Part shown: positions 29,501 to 39,195 of the stretch, in pieces
Position numbering within the stretch: the first letter of the stretch is position 1
Layout: every line of letters starts with the position of its first letter
From: Asparagopsis taxiformis
Lineage: Eukaryota; Rhodophyta; Florideophyceae; Bonnemaisoniales; Bonnemaisoniaceae
Length of the DNA stretch: 64,000 bases
NCBI GenBank assembly: GCA_030407315.1
Contig: JALQPE010000578.1
Location: 62,001 to 126,000 of the forward strand
Direction of reading: 5' to 3'
Made by a program: the position numbers and the translations under genes
The notes under the pieces: generated by a model
What the model was told of the DNA's origin: nothing
Database searches by the model: none
What the model saw: the letters and a program-made list of their open reading frames with translations, nothing else

Positions 29501-30199
29501 TCTGGTCGCGGAAAGAAGATCGTCAATAACAGCGTCCTCTGACACAGATTCAGACAGAGCGGGCGGGTAAGTGACTGTTGATCTTGCAGGCGACAAGGAG
29601 AGAGTAGTTCGCGAATGAGGGCGTGGAAAATCGTCGCTGAAGAATGCGGCGGCTGCGGGTACAGCACCAGCACCTGGTGCAAGAAGCGGGCGCGGACTGG
29701 GATTGGGCTGATTCGCATTGGCTGTTCCGGCGGTACGGAGTGAGGAGACGGAAAGGGAGACGGAGGGCGACATCCAGGAGGACGCTTCGGACCAGAAAGA
29801 GGATTCGGAGCCAAGGGAAGCGGCTTCAAAGGAGCGCGGAATGTGCAGGATAGAGGGCGGGGAGGAGGGTTGAGCGGCCCACACGCGAGCGAAACGATAG
29901 TTGGCTGGGGAGAAGGCTGGGGCGTGTGTGTTGGGCACGAAACGAGGTATTACGGCAGTGCCGCGCTGAGAGGGCTTGCGGAGTTGGTAGATTACATAGG
30001 GGTCTGTTGTTGGGGGCGGCGGGGAGGAGGGTTGAGTGGATGCGGTCGTCGGTGCGGGCGGGGTGGAGGGTCTGAGGGATTGATTTGTGTGCGCTGGCGT
30101 CGGGGTGGGGGTGGCGGCACGGGTGGTTGCGGGTGTGGATTGCGGGGAGGGTGCTGGGGGGAGGGAGAGGGCGGGCATACTGGTGGCGACGGAAGCCAT
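26582..30199 (-). CDS. Large disordered Ser/Arg/Pro-rich protein, unknown function
   Basis: 1205 residues from ATG 30199 (MASVATSMPALSLPPAPS); 95 further open codons upstream are His/Pro/Thr-rich and probably untranslated. The protein is low-complexity almost throughout: Pro/Thr/Ala-rich to about 80, then Ser/Arg/Pro-rich. A short ordered-looking piece at about 770-800 has several Cys in CQCSCSCVYEEECRRTC. A helix-like segment with YQFLAGSLGLSRNAFREAAK lies just before it. The end SRTPILGIF is hydrophobic and could be a docking motif. I do not recognise a family. The unbroken 3.6-kb frame itself supports it being a gene. Confidence 0.7.
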   Translation of the reverse strand: MASVATSMPALSLPPAPSPQSTPATTRAATPTPTPAHTNQSLRPSTPPAPTTASTQPSSPPPPTTDPYVIYQLRKPSQRGTAVIPRFVPNTHAPAFSPANYRFARVWAAQPSSPPSILHIPRSFEAASLGSESSFWSEASSWMSPSVSLSVSSLRTAGTANANQPNPSPRPLLAPGAGAVPAAAAFFSDDFPRPHSRTTLSLSPARSTVTYPPALSESVSEDAVIDDLLSATRPQYPRLSSEAHKTARRADPPRSRPKHDRERSLPVTTHKRRSLWTWLFCAEDGAAASVMSASVTANSHQSPNPHPRDRVQHTDKEYFRPHSKPRMRRGSSFEIRRGAPDGRNVPRSASWSSLVTRTILGRAPGKKKRKDRPRAVPDERHSNHISFQKPSLRSQKPAKPSRHIPDPPPRRTPREPPSHDILSRERRQDRPRETSPRATNDSTAPQAKSVVPSMRESNGAIPHMQARMRSGDSDQIASRISSDLSNSTQGRRSSSANSTPVLSVRRFPLKHELDPAAIGISSDVSSHASGNPKSPPTHIPSIIAEQDTHRPSELFPFASSSSSSGAFVDATDSKPWSHSGNGYPEYASAIESQRHTALTLDPVARAREKNRARSAGGPLSYLMKHHESDPDANTVSSGLTSLADESVSTHKTISEIGDDYQFLAGSLGLSRNAFREAAKNARLNERLETDISDSSGPPGPPRPIFKNSALFSHTARMSPSHGSASPRRFHSDWSDPHATDIDVYCQCSCSCVYEEECRRTCELVYGRSPSVSSSRSCTKRTYRGFQSLPPPSDNSGLKYGRPGVDTDSGLENDGGGYDPRPHGVGRFVDPNASAQKTYIRAHAVDELPDPQDSSETRDSTQYSQSSTVTDPRYANAGSSRMYEPRRHIPNIPTSSHKHTHRKPQYVEDPRKTQGRTYRSGSGQPSSRRGPHESSGSAPKPYRSAESSKRKTENSQRNVRNQYGSTSGQSGDEKSRVSSRRVGSGTPERSSGQSRQHDRARMSSRYEETDTIAAERRRREAEEQQRHKASVAARSGRVHTGSSGVSGSNFVVKRNGLPPSGHSVIPQPYRASDYHREANMEYNAEPHSSEGNGWLDDSRMDPYEDLWEQSSSGFGPPPIVEAEFATGSMSSSVESRRPRGDQSSMEYRGYGASTRQGSRERKSHRKGESGHASRSTEHTSEQKRPTSRQTSKSSNRSSRTPILGIF

Positions 30200-30805
30200 G
30201 GTGAGCGTTGATGGGGGCGTAGTGACGAGGAGAACGAAGAGGGGAGGAGAATAAAAGGGATGAGTGAAGAATTTGGATATTTGAAATAGGTATGTGTGAC
30301 GACGCGTATGATTACGACGGGGGTGCGGGTGCGGTGCGCTGTGGTGTGGGTCGACTGTGGTCGGGCAATGTGAAGGCAAACCGCCTCGACTTTTTGTGTG
30401 TGTTGCGGGCAGAAATGTGGGCTGCTGTGCGGCTGCGCGGTGTGCGCACAGTAATGTATCAAGCGTTCCCGCGCACGCTTCCAACGCCGTGATAAATGGT
30501 CACAGCGCCGTGCGCCCCGTGGGTCGCAACTGCGGGCACGTGGACCGATGGACCCTTGAAAACTGGCAATTGAAGGCTTGTTTGAGCATATTTGCAATGG
30601 GCCTGCCAAGTCGACGCTTATGATGGACTCGTATTGTAGCACAACACGTCAGCATCCAGACGCGTATCGGCACATATGTCTGACATCACCGTCCAGCAAT
30701 CGAGCACGTCTCAACGCTGCCATTGCATTGACAGACGGCGTCTACACGTCACGTTGCTTACACCGGCGCTTCTCATTGGGCGTCCGATGGAACGCTACGA
30801 CCGCT
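30200..30805. other. Intergenic region upstream of the disordered-protein gene
   Basis: About 600 bases, with C/T-rich leader sequence next to the gene start on the minus strand. No gene recognised. Confidence 0.4.
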
Positions 30806-31111
30806 TCAGTGGACAGATGGCTGCAACTTGCGTGAAGAGCACGTCACTATCACTGCATGCGCCATAAGCCGCGATGACATGCTAGGCTGCCAATGCTTGC
30901 GCCGTCTTGCCCACCCGCCCGCCCATTCCATCTTCCACTGGCGTAGCGTCGACTTCTCCCGCGCGCTCAAGTTGTAAGCCTCGCTGATTCGTCGCCATCT
31001 TTCCGCCACATCCCCCTTGTCCTTCCGCTCGCTCCTGCAGCCACAACACGCGCCGTAACGGACAATCGCAAGCTTGTGCCCCGCATCATCGTGTCCAGTT
31101 GCAGGAAACAT
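30806..31111 (-). CDS. Hypothetical small basic protein (weak)
   Basis: 101 codons with a coding-like codon pattern (many G/C third positions and purine first positions). The central part, GDVAERWRRISEAYNLS and STLRQWKMEWAGGWARRRK, is helix-forming, Trp-rich and basic. I recognise no family. The flanks are gene-poor, so it could be a single exon of a larger gene or chance. Confidence 0.3.
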   Translation of the reverse strand: MFPATGHDDAGHKLAIVRYGACCGCRSERKDKGDVAERWRRISEAYNLSAREKSTLRQWKMEWAGGWARRRKHWQPSMSSRLMAHAVIVTCSSRKLQPSVH

Positions 31112-33252
31112 AATGAATTGCTCACATGTCGACGATCACTGGTACGGATTCAAAATTGAGAGCGACCCGATTTTGAAACGGCCTACGACATTACTTGATC
31201 GTGGCACCTATGGACGTCGGCCATCACGGCTCATTTCAATGTGTGCCATGCCATGCCATACGATGATCAATCAGTTGAATACGAGGAATTGACTCACATG
31301 CATCAATACTTTTATTTGTTCGTTGTCGCGCCAGTGAAGTTTTGATTTGTATGATGTGAAACGAAATGTCGATATCGCACAAGGCAAAGGTTCGACTGTA
31401 ACTGTAGTAGTATCGCAAAAGGAGAAATGTCTCGCGAGTGATCCATTGACGTTTCGAAATGAAACATAATCGCATCTCATCAGCGCAAACTCTAAATTGT
31501 CCCGACAACGTTTTCAAACCAATATGGAGGGAAAACGCCATACACTGTTTTCCGACATATCCCGTCTCCGCTCCGCTCCCACACAATAACCTAGCGGTGG
31601 AAGCAGCTTGGTTATATCGTCCGCCATACTTTGTCCAAGTGGAATAGGAGGATTCCCATTCACCTCGACAATCTGCGGTGTCATTGACACAAAATACGTA
31701 ACCACCGGACAATGCCTTTGAAATTACAATACAAACGCACGCCAGGCAGCAGCCGCGGCATCGGCCGTTACATCACGACAAATGCACCACATTGTACACG
31801 CATGCGAATGATCCTCTCAGTTGGGCACGCGCAATGTCGGCTTCAAATTTGAATACAAACCGATTATAAAAGGGATGGACTGGTGTGTGGCTCGGTGTCT
31901 GTACATGGAATGGAAGCGATACCGAATATAGCGGCGATGGGCATGCGATCAAGTGGAAGCGTTCCACTGTAGGAAAATCGAACATACTTTTTTCCCCGGC
32001 GAGCTTTTCAATACAATTTTCCCAATATACTACAAACACATCGTCCACGTGTTTCACAACCTGTCACGCCGTCCATTCGACGAGGCCGCGGTCCATGTTT
32101 GGATGCTCGAAAAAGTATTTTACCTGACGTCAGCTTGGGTACCCATTCTGGGACGTCAAAGCGTTCGCTGACACTTGTTCTCATTCTGATTCACCCGTGC
32201 TGCATGCTTCCGTCACAGGTCCTGCGCGTGGAATGGGCGCTATAAATAAAAAACAACATTTGTCACGCGCGACATGTGTAAGTCATACACTTCGTTCCAC
32301 CGTGTCACCAGATGTGTTTTCCAACCCCCAGTGTAATGCGCACGCTGGCACCATGTATGTGCACGACATGTAGTGTCGCGACAGCGCCGACTCTTGCTTG
32401 ATTGGTGCTGTTAGATTGCAGTTGGATAATCGTCAGATGCGATCACGCTTGCGAAAGTGATATGATTCCGTTTCATGGTTGGTTGAATGAAGGTGCTACC
32501 GTTGTTTTCCAACCTTGTCTGGTCCGGTCGGCTGTGAAGTGTTTGACGGAATTGGCGTCGTTGTATGTAACATGATCATGCAAATGGATATGGGCATTTT
32601 CCCATGGCGTATGCTAAGCTTACAAATCATGTGGTTTCGCAATGATTATATTGTAGAGAGAGAGAGAGCCATATGTAGGTTTTGCCCTGTTGCTATGTGG
32701 TTGCTCGAGAGCATGGATTTGAACTTTTGAAATGGAGATCACGGTGAGATCCACAATATTTCGATTTATGACCAATTTTTGACCTCCCCAACTATCATAC
32801 TTGGGGGCCCGCGGTGGGGCAGAGAACGCCTCTAGATCCACACAAATCAAAATGTGTTCATATGCCTGCTGAGTTACAAAAAATGCTGATCTCCCCCAGC
32901 TATTCAAATCCACATGAATTGCAATTGGTCACCTTTCATAGCCCAATCATTTTCTACTCCAAGACTTGACATGTACTTGTCAACCAACAGTACTGCACAT
33001 GAAAGCATGATAGATTGTCGACCGACAGAACGTCTTCCAGCCAGACAGACTGTCTTTCTGCCCTTTGTTCCAGTGACGCATGATCCTGGCATCGATCCAG
33101 CAATGCGTAAGACTGGCACACTATTGAACTTGCGCAGTGACCTCAACTAGCTGAATAGACTTTGAAACCAAGTCGCAGACAAACGCCAACGAGACTACCC
33201 AGACGGTATCCCGATTATCTTCACCGATTTTGTGTACCCAGCTCACAGCAGA
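31112..33252. other. Gene-poor 2.1-kb region with coding-like fragments
   Basis: No complete gene can be supported. Minus-strand 31514-31705 has a coding-like stretch (TPQIVEVNGNPPIPLGQSMA, ADDITKLLPPL), and plus-strand 31953-32171 has another (ELFNTIFPIYYKHIVHVF). These may be exons of an intron-rich gene, decayed genes or chance. Also present are an (AG)n run at 32656-32668, a TGACGTCA octamer at 32125-32132 and an Sm-like site with a hairpin at 32774-32806. Confidence 0.4.
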
Positions 33253-34203
33253 ATGTCTTTTAAACGCACATCTGTTCTAATATCCTTCATAATCTTCTCA
33301 ATCACTCTCGCCATCTATCACACCATCCGCCATGTGATACGTCTCTCCTTGCGCTACCTCCAACGCTCGCCAGCGCCACTCTCGCCCCCACCCCAACCGA
33401 TAGTAACAATCAAGGTCCACGATCCCTCCCAACCGCCCAAAGACACCATTCTTCTGATCCACGGCTTCCCCGACTCGCCATCTCTCTGGGACGCCACTGT
33501 CGCCAAGCTAACAGCGCAGGGCAATCGCTGTCTCGTTGTGGCACTTCCAGGTTGCAATGGCGAGCCCATCACAACTGCCCTGCTCCCGTCACAGGTTGCG
33601 ACTATGATTGAAACTTCTGTCAGACAAATTACCACATCACCGGTCACGCTTCTCGCCCACGATTGGGGCTGCTTGTTCGGCTTGATTCTCACCTGTGATA
33701 AATCTCTCTTTCACAGAATGATCTTTGTGGACGTCGGCCGATTGTCTTTCTCGCCGCGTTACGGCATGCTGTCTTTCACGACAATAGTGACCTATCAGCT
33801 TCTGCTGGCCATTGCGTTTCTTTTGGGCGAGCCGGAGGGGACTAATATCGTTCGAGCCTTTATGAAGAAAGCCGATTACACTGTTAGGGAGATCGGCGAT
33901 TTGACGTATGGCATGGCGTGCTATTATGTTGGGTTCTATGCGGCGATGTTACTTGGGCAGACAGAGCTTTTTAAGGGGACTATTGGTAAGGAGACGGATC
34001 GTCGACCGGTTTTGTTTTTGTATGGTAGGAAGAAACCGTTTAAATTTCATGATAGAAAATGGATTGATGATGTTTCCCGGACTCCTGGTGGTGCAGTGGT
34101 ACCTATTGAGAGCGGTCATTGGGTCATGGCTGATCAGCAGGAGACGTTTTCCAAGAGTGTAGGTGACTGGCTGGATGGGACGATGAAATTTATCGAGAGC
34201 TAG
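33253..34203 (+). CDS. Membrane-anchored alpha/beta hydrolase, epoxide-hydrolase-like
   Basis: 316 residues from ATG 33253 (MSFKRTS); another ATG lies 21 bases upstream. An N-terminal membrane helix (about 7-25) anchors the protein. The fold shows the oxyanion motif LIHGFPDSPSLWD (His70), nucleophile Asp137 in LLAHDWGCLFG and a late His in ESGHWVMADQ. An Asp nucleophile in HDWG with HGFP is the signature of epoxide hydrolases and haloalkane dehalogenases rather than esterases (Ser). The acid residue and lid tyrosines were not assigned with certainty. The natural substrate is unknown; lipid epoxides are the usual guess for the family. Confidence 0.82.
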   Translation: MSFKRTSVLISFIIFSITLAIYHTIRHVIRLSLRYLQRSPAPLSPPPQPIVTIKVHDPSQPPKDTILLIHGFPDSPSLWDATVAKLTAQGNRCLVVALPGCNGEPITTALLPSQVATMIETSVRQITTSPVTLLAHDWGCLFGLILTCDKSLFHRMIFVDVGRLSFSPRYGMLSFTTIVTYQLLLAIAFLLGEPEGTNIVRAFMKKADYTVREIGDLTYGMACYYVGFYAAMLLGQTELFKGTIGKETDRRPVLFLYGRKKPFKFHDRKWIDDVSRTPGGAVVPIESGHWVMADQQETFSKSVGDWLDGTMKFIES

Positions 34204-34311
34204 AGGTAGATTTCTTCTTGTACGATATTTTGGTGGCATAGCTTGTCCAGTGCAGTGGACTCTGTAAACAGCACGTTGGTGGGGATTTACGTTGTGTTGT
34301 CGGCTTGCAAG

Positions 34312-34620
34312 TTATACAAATCTGATAGAATAGCTGCGCTCGGTCGGATAGCTGTCGGCGGAGGTACGCATCAACAGATTCATTAGCCGCTCATTGGAAG
34401 ACGAAAAGTGCAAACACTGTGGAAGAGATATTTGATTAACCGTCGAGTAGTCTGCACCGTACACGTAGCGAAAATGGGCACGCATGAAATCACACTCTAT
34501 CTCGCCAATTGCTGAGGCGCTCAGATCTCCGCTGCTCACCGCAACAAATTGCCTGGAACCAATTGTTTCAATCAACAGCTGCAATCGCACCCAGACTCCA
34601 CCTCGATAATCATTCACCAA
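34312..34620 (-). CDS. Small orphan protein, function unknown
   Basis: 102 codons with a strong coding pattern (purine-first, pyrimidine-last codons). It includes GEIECDFMRAHFRYVYGAD and VNQISLPQCLHFSSSNERL. No signal peptide, membrane segment or family recognised. It is divergent from the FKBP-MsrA gene with only 96 bases between the start codons. It may be the terminal exon of a gene whose earlier exons I could not place. Confidence 0.4.
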   Translation of the reverse strand: MVNDYRGGVWVRLQLLIETIGSRQFVAVSSGDLSASAIGEIECDFMRAHFRYVYGADYSTVNQISLPQCLHFSSSNERLMNLLMRTSADSYPTERSYSIRFV

Positions 34621-34716
34621 TAATCATCCCAGACAACAACGACACACCTTCGCCACATCCAGTCACATCCGTCTCTTTGTCCCCTACTCGCGCCAATATC
34701 GCGTCCACGCATCACA

Positions 34717-35921
34717 ATGTCCCCCATGGCATTCGTCCCAACCCTACTTCCAACAGTTGCAATCTTTCACCATTCAGCTTTCACACCCTCTCCAAACTTA
34801 ACTTCCAGCCTCTCGCGCTCCATCTGGCGTCCCCAACGCTCCCGAGTCGCCCGCATCACCCGCTGCGCCTCTGTGCACCCGACAATGACGACCAGGGTTG
34901 CTTCCGACGGCGACTCGGTCAACGTGCATTACGAGGGCTATCTGGACGACGGCACCAAATTCGACAGCAGTCGCGACAGAAATGAGCCATTGAACTTTGT
35001 AATTGGCGGTGGCATGGTAATTCGCGGCTTCGACGACGTAAGCACCCCCTTCAATACTTCATTCATCTGCACTCTACAGCCCGTCTCTGACAAAATTCCT
35101 ACACTCCATTGTTCCAGGGTGTGCGCGGTCTGAAACCTGGCGAATCTCGCAGGACACGCATAGAACCCATCAACGGCTATGGCGCGCGAAAAGACGATTT
35201 AATCGTAGATATCAAACGAGAAACAACACCTGCAAACTTGAATCTCACCCCTGGTTCGCGCGTCCCGCTCTCAAATGGAATGATGGCCACCGTCATCGAG
35301 GTCACCGAGACTCACGTGCGAATAGACGCAAACCACGAGCTCGCCGGAAAGGCGCTTACTTTCGATATGGAGCTTGTGAGCATTGAAGATCCAGTTCTCG
35401 CACCACCTGCGCAAGGTCTCGAGCGCGCCGTGTTCGGCCTCGGGTGTTTCTGGGGCGCCGAGTTGGCTTTTCAGCGCGTGGTTGGCGTCGTTTCGACAAA
35501 GGTCGGTTATTCGCATGGTCATGTGGAAAATCCATCGTACAATCAGGTTTGTGCAGGCAATACGGGCCATGTAGAGGCCGTTGCAGTGGATTTCGACCCG
35601 TCCATTGTGTCGTATAGTGCCCTCGTGGACTTGTTTTGGGAACGGTTGGGGCTCAGCGCTTTGACACTCAATCAGGTCGGGAATGATGTTGGTACACAGT
35701 ATCGTAGCGGCATTTATTATCAGAGTGAAGAGCAGTTTGCTATTGCCGAAGCTTCTGCCAAAGCTGCTGGGGAAAAGCTTGGGAAGACAGTCGCAACGGA
35801 AATTGTTGACGGTGATGGTGTGCCGTTCTACATTGCTGAAGCATATCATCAGCAGTATTTGCAGAAGGGTGGCCAGAGCGCGGAGAAAGGGGCAACAGAA
35901 ACTATTAGATGCTATGGTTAG
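34717..35921 (+). CDS. FKBP (SlyD-like) fused to methionine sulfoxide reductase A (two exons)
   Basis: Exon 1 is 34717-35037 and exon 2 is 35118-35921. The 80-base intron (35038-35117) has donor GTAAGC, branch-like CTCTGAC and acceptor TTCCAG, in phase 0. It splits the FKBP signature, restored as [14 protein letters not shown]. The product has 374 residues. Residues 1-57 look like a transit peptide (basic, Ser/Pro/Thr-rich). FKBP of SlyD type (about 60-200) has [27 protein letters not shown] and an insert-in-flap domain. MsrA (about 205-374) has catalytic Cys217 in GCFWGAE and [36 protein letters not shown] and a late Cys372 as possible resolving Cys. MsrA reduces methionine-S-sulfoxide, so isomerase and repair activities are joined in one chain, probably in the plastid. 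Confidence 0.85.
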
Positions 35922-36467
35922 ATTTAATAGATATGCAAGCATTCCTGGTCAACTATCGCGCTTACTGGAGAAAGCTATAGATTCACAGCTTTTCAACTTC
36001 GCCTGATTGAGAGTGATCGTCAGAGGTGAGGAGTTCCATGAAATCAATTTCTATCGGTAGCCATCATTCGTTGCCACCGATATGTGTGCCCATTTCGGGG
36101 TTTTCCCAACTTGAAAATCCGGTCTGACCTCAAGTCTCAGCAATATATCAACCATTACGAAGTTCTAAAGTAAAGCAGCGGCGGTGTATCTACTTGCAAA
36201 TGTTCTGCTGGAGGACAACGAACGTCTTCACCATATCGAATTTATACATTGAGAAGTGCGCGGAATTTTGATATTTCTGCCCTAGTCAATCCTGTTGACA
36301 GTATTCCTGATAAATCGGAAGGCATAGCGTCAAGTTCAGTCTTTTGAAACCTCTCAAGTTGACATGGACATTTTCCAACCTTTCGTTCACAACAAAGTTG
36401 CCAAGCTACCTGAAATCAGCCGAATTGGAAAAAGTACTGAGTCTTGCCAATAGAAGCTTCAACGAGA
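35922..36467. other. Intergenic region upstream of VPS53
   Basis: About 545 bases between two plus-strand genes. No gene or repeat recognised; it should hold the VPS53 promoter. Confidence 0.4.
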
Positions 36468-39053
36468 ATGGAGCTGGCAGGACACTCAAAACCATCGTTT
36501 TCATCCTCAACGATGCCGGAAGAAGAAGCTGCGCATATTCTGTCGGGCCTTCCAGACTTGGAAGATATCGCAGACCTGAATATTCCCCTTGACACTAAAA
36601 TTGACGTTCCTGCCTATCTCAATGCGCAATTCCCCGATGAGCAAACTCTGGAACGTACCATTAATCCCTTCACTGCTAGACTCGATACAGCAATGGCACG
36701 ATTGGATGCGCAGCTTGCCAATCTTGTGCGTGATCATCGGCTGGATGGACACACATCAGCTGAGCACATCGAGAGTACAACACAATCAGTTACCGAATTG
36801 CATGTCCAGCTCCGAGATCTTGCGCAAAGTGCTGCTAGTGCTGAGGCGGAAGTGCAAAAGGCGCTAGAACCGGCTCGACCACTATATGTCGCATTGGAGA
36901 ACACTATTGCAACAGCTGGTGCATTGGACGCCCTTGTTGCACTGGAAGAAGCTGTTATCACGCTGGAGTCTGCGACGCAATCTTCCTCACTAACAGGAAT
37001 AGCGAGCAACCTTTCTATTTTTGAAACTATTCGAAACTCACAGCAGAGATTTGAAGTAATGGAAGACGCAAATGGCCCCGGACTCCGTCGCCTCCCTTCT
37101 CTGCGTGCCCGGGCAAAAGTAGCCAACGAGACACTCAGACAAACAATTCTCGCAGAGTTTAAGCGCATGTCAGATGTGATGTCACTGGCAGAAACAACAC
37201 CACCTGCAAAGCTGGACGATGCTGCAGCGCGCCTTCGAACAACTTGCGCGATTGCTCAGGCAATGGGGCCAGACGTCAAAGCAGAATTAATCGGCTCCTT
37301 CATCCGCGGCCGTAAGCTTGCGTTCCGTGCAGCGTTTGAAATGGACCGCTCCGGATTTTCAGGAACTGACAAACGCTTCAGCTGGTTGCGCAGGGAGCTT
37401 CGCGCAAACTGGGCCAGACTGGGAGGTGAACGTGTCGATCGTGGCTGGGGTGCAGTTTTTCCAGATGAATGGGGCGTTGCGCGTCGGTTGACAGATGGTA
37501 TTGTGAGAGAACTTAGCGAATGGACATCTGCTACCTTGGATGCTGGTGCCGATCGTGATGTGGTCATTATGGTTAGTGCGTTGAGTAAGACGAAAGAGTT
37601 TGAGATCGAACTTGACCGTCGCTTTACTGCGATGACACAAACAGAGGGAAATGGCAGTAGTTCTGGTTTTGTTGGCGCCATCAGTGAGGCTTTTGGACCT
37701 TGGATGGGTGCTTATGTTGTACAAGAGGACGAACACCTCCGAGCAGTGCTCATGGAACTGCTCCGAGACGAGACTTGGGTGTGTCAAGATGGCACAGTGC
37801 TCAAATCGGCTACTGAGCTCTTCTTGGTAATCAAGAAATCAATGCAGACTTGCGCTTCTCTAGACGTGAGACAACCACTGTTCTCGTTGCATCGTGTATT
37901 TCGCAAACATCTTGCCAGTTATGCATCTAGTCTTGTGAAGCATCTACCAGGGGTGTTTGGGAACGCTTTGGCGGATAGTTCTAATCAACAGGACTACGAC
38001 AGCAAAATGCGACGAGCATGTGCGATCGTCAGTACTGCTGAATACTGCTCGTCTACTGTTGAACAATTGGAAGAAAGTCTTCGAAAGACAGTACAAGAAG
38101 TTTATAATTCCGACATTGACTTGAGTAGAGAGCGAGAACTCTTTGCCAATGTTTCATCAAAGGGTATTCTCTCAATCGTAGCGCTGCTTGATGAAGACCT
38201 GGAATTGCAATTGAAGGGCTTTTCCGCCACAGATTGGACCTCTGTGAAGGAAGTCGGTGACAACAGCAAATATATCGACGATGTGGGTGTTATGCTTTCC
38301 ACAACAATTAAGAGGCTCTTTGGACTTCTTGAAAAGCATCACTTCCGTTTCATGCTTGAGAAACTTGCGGCATCTTTCATTCCGCGCTACCGAGATCATA
38401 TCTACAAGTGCAAACAGATGAACAACTTTGGAGCGCAGCAAATTCTACTGGACGTAACTGCAATGAGAGCATTGCTGCTTGGTCTTCCAGCATCCGTTCA
38501 TGCAGCTGCTCCAGGTACGTACGTCAAGTTCATCAACAGGGAAATGGGGAAAATCGAGTCTGTTCTCAAGGTTGTCCTGGCTCCTGTGGATGTTACCGTC
38601 GATACGTATGTAGCATTAGTACCGGGGGGTACAACTGAACAGTTGCAACGAATCCTTGATATGAAGGGTCTCAGGCGTGCAGATGCCGCCCCACTTGAAC
38701 TGGAATATTCACGAAGAGTGGGTCCTAACCAGCGCGTAAACCCCGAACTAAAAGATGTTGTTGCATTTTCACGGCAGCCCTCTGCAAATTCAAAAAGGCT
38801 TCAGGCAGATGTAAAGACCCCGAACGCATCTGGTACATCTGGAGAACCTCAGGAGGCAGAACTTCCCGAAGAAATGGCAGCTTCCCAACACGCAACTGTA
38901 GACTCGGTCAAAAATCTCTTCGGGCGTCTTGGAACGTCATTAATAGATTCCGGCATTACTGATAGGCTTGGGCAGGTAAGTTCTCAGTTTGAATCAACAA
39001 CGGATCGTATCAAAAAGGAGGCAGCTGCGCGGGGATTCCGCTTTGGTTCCTGA
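36468..39053 (+). CDS. VPS53: VPS53, GARP/EARP tethering complex subunit
   Basis: 861 residues from ATG 36468; a second Met at 36513 (MPEEEAAHIL) is also possible. The N-terminus has the family layout: IDVPAYLNAQFPDEQTLERT, a long coiled coil (about 55-130), an ITLESAT/LTGIASNLSIFETIR helix and then FSWLRRELRANWARLGGE with FPDEWGVARRL, which matches the conserved YaWxkRxL...FPxeW region of VPS53. GARP tethers endosome-derived vesicles at the trans-Golgi network. The C-terminus ends in a Ser/Asn/Pro-rich tail and a final helix. Intronless. It is convergent with the phosphatidylserine decarboxylase gene, 142 bases away. Confidence 0.85.
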   Translation: MELAGHSKPSFSSSTMPEEEAAHILSGLPDLEDIADLNIPLDTKIDVPAYLNAQFPDEQTLERTINPFTARLDTAMARLDAQLANLVRDHRLDGHTSAEHIESTTQSVTELHVQLRDLAQSAASAEAEVQKALEPARPLYVALENTIATAGALDALVALEEAVITLESATQSSSLTGIASNLSIFETIRNSQQRFEVMEDANGPGLRRLPSLRARAKVANETLRQTILAEFKRMSDVMSLAETTPPAKLDDAAARLRTTCAIAQAMGPDVKAELIGSFIRGRKLAFRAAFEMDRSGFSGTDKRFSWLRRELRANWARLGGERVDRGWGAVFPDEWGVARRLTDGIVRELSEWTSATLDAGADRDVVIMVSALSKTKEFEIELDRRFTAMTQTEGNGSSSGFVGAISEAFGPWMGAYVVQEDEHLRAVLMELLRDETWVCQDGTVLKSATELFLVIKKSMQTCASLDVRQPLFSLHRVFRKHLASYASSLVKHLPGVFGNALADSSNQQDYDSKMRRACAIVSTAEYCSSTVEQLEESLRKTVQEVYNSDIDLSRERELFANVSSKGILSIVALLDEDLELQLKGFSATDWTSVKEVGDNSKYIDDVGVMLSTTIKRLFGLLEKHHFRFMLEKLAASFIPRYRDHIYKCKQMNNFGAQQILLDVTAMRALLLGLPASVHAAAPGTYVKFINREMGKIESVLKVVLAPVDVTVDTYVALVPGGTTEQLQRILDMKGLRRADAAPLELEYSRRVGPNQRVNPELKDVVAFSRQPSANSKRLQADVKTPNASGTSGEPQEAELPEEMAASQHATVDSVKNLFGRLGTSLIDSGITDRLGQVSSQFESTTDRIKKEAAARGFRFGS

Positions 39054-39195
39054 TCAAAGTTGTACATGTTATCTAGAGCAGTAGAGGGCCTTTACGCATG
39101 AAGTTTTGTAAATGTGAAATGCACTGGGTGCTTTCTTCACGGTTGGATCAATTTTGCAGGCAGCCATCCAGCACAATTTAATATGCGTTTGATGT

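Noticed and set aside
31236..31712. 158-codon minus-strand frame
   Set aside because: A different phase (31514-31705) looks more coding over the same bases, and the end of this frame is low-quality; neither is supported as a gene.
31953..32171. Plus-strand fragment that seemed to resemble the end of MOB-family proteins
   Set aside because: When aligned residue by residue the conserved His and aromatic positions do not line up, so the resemblance is not supported.
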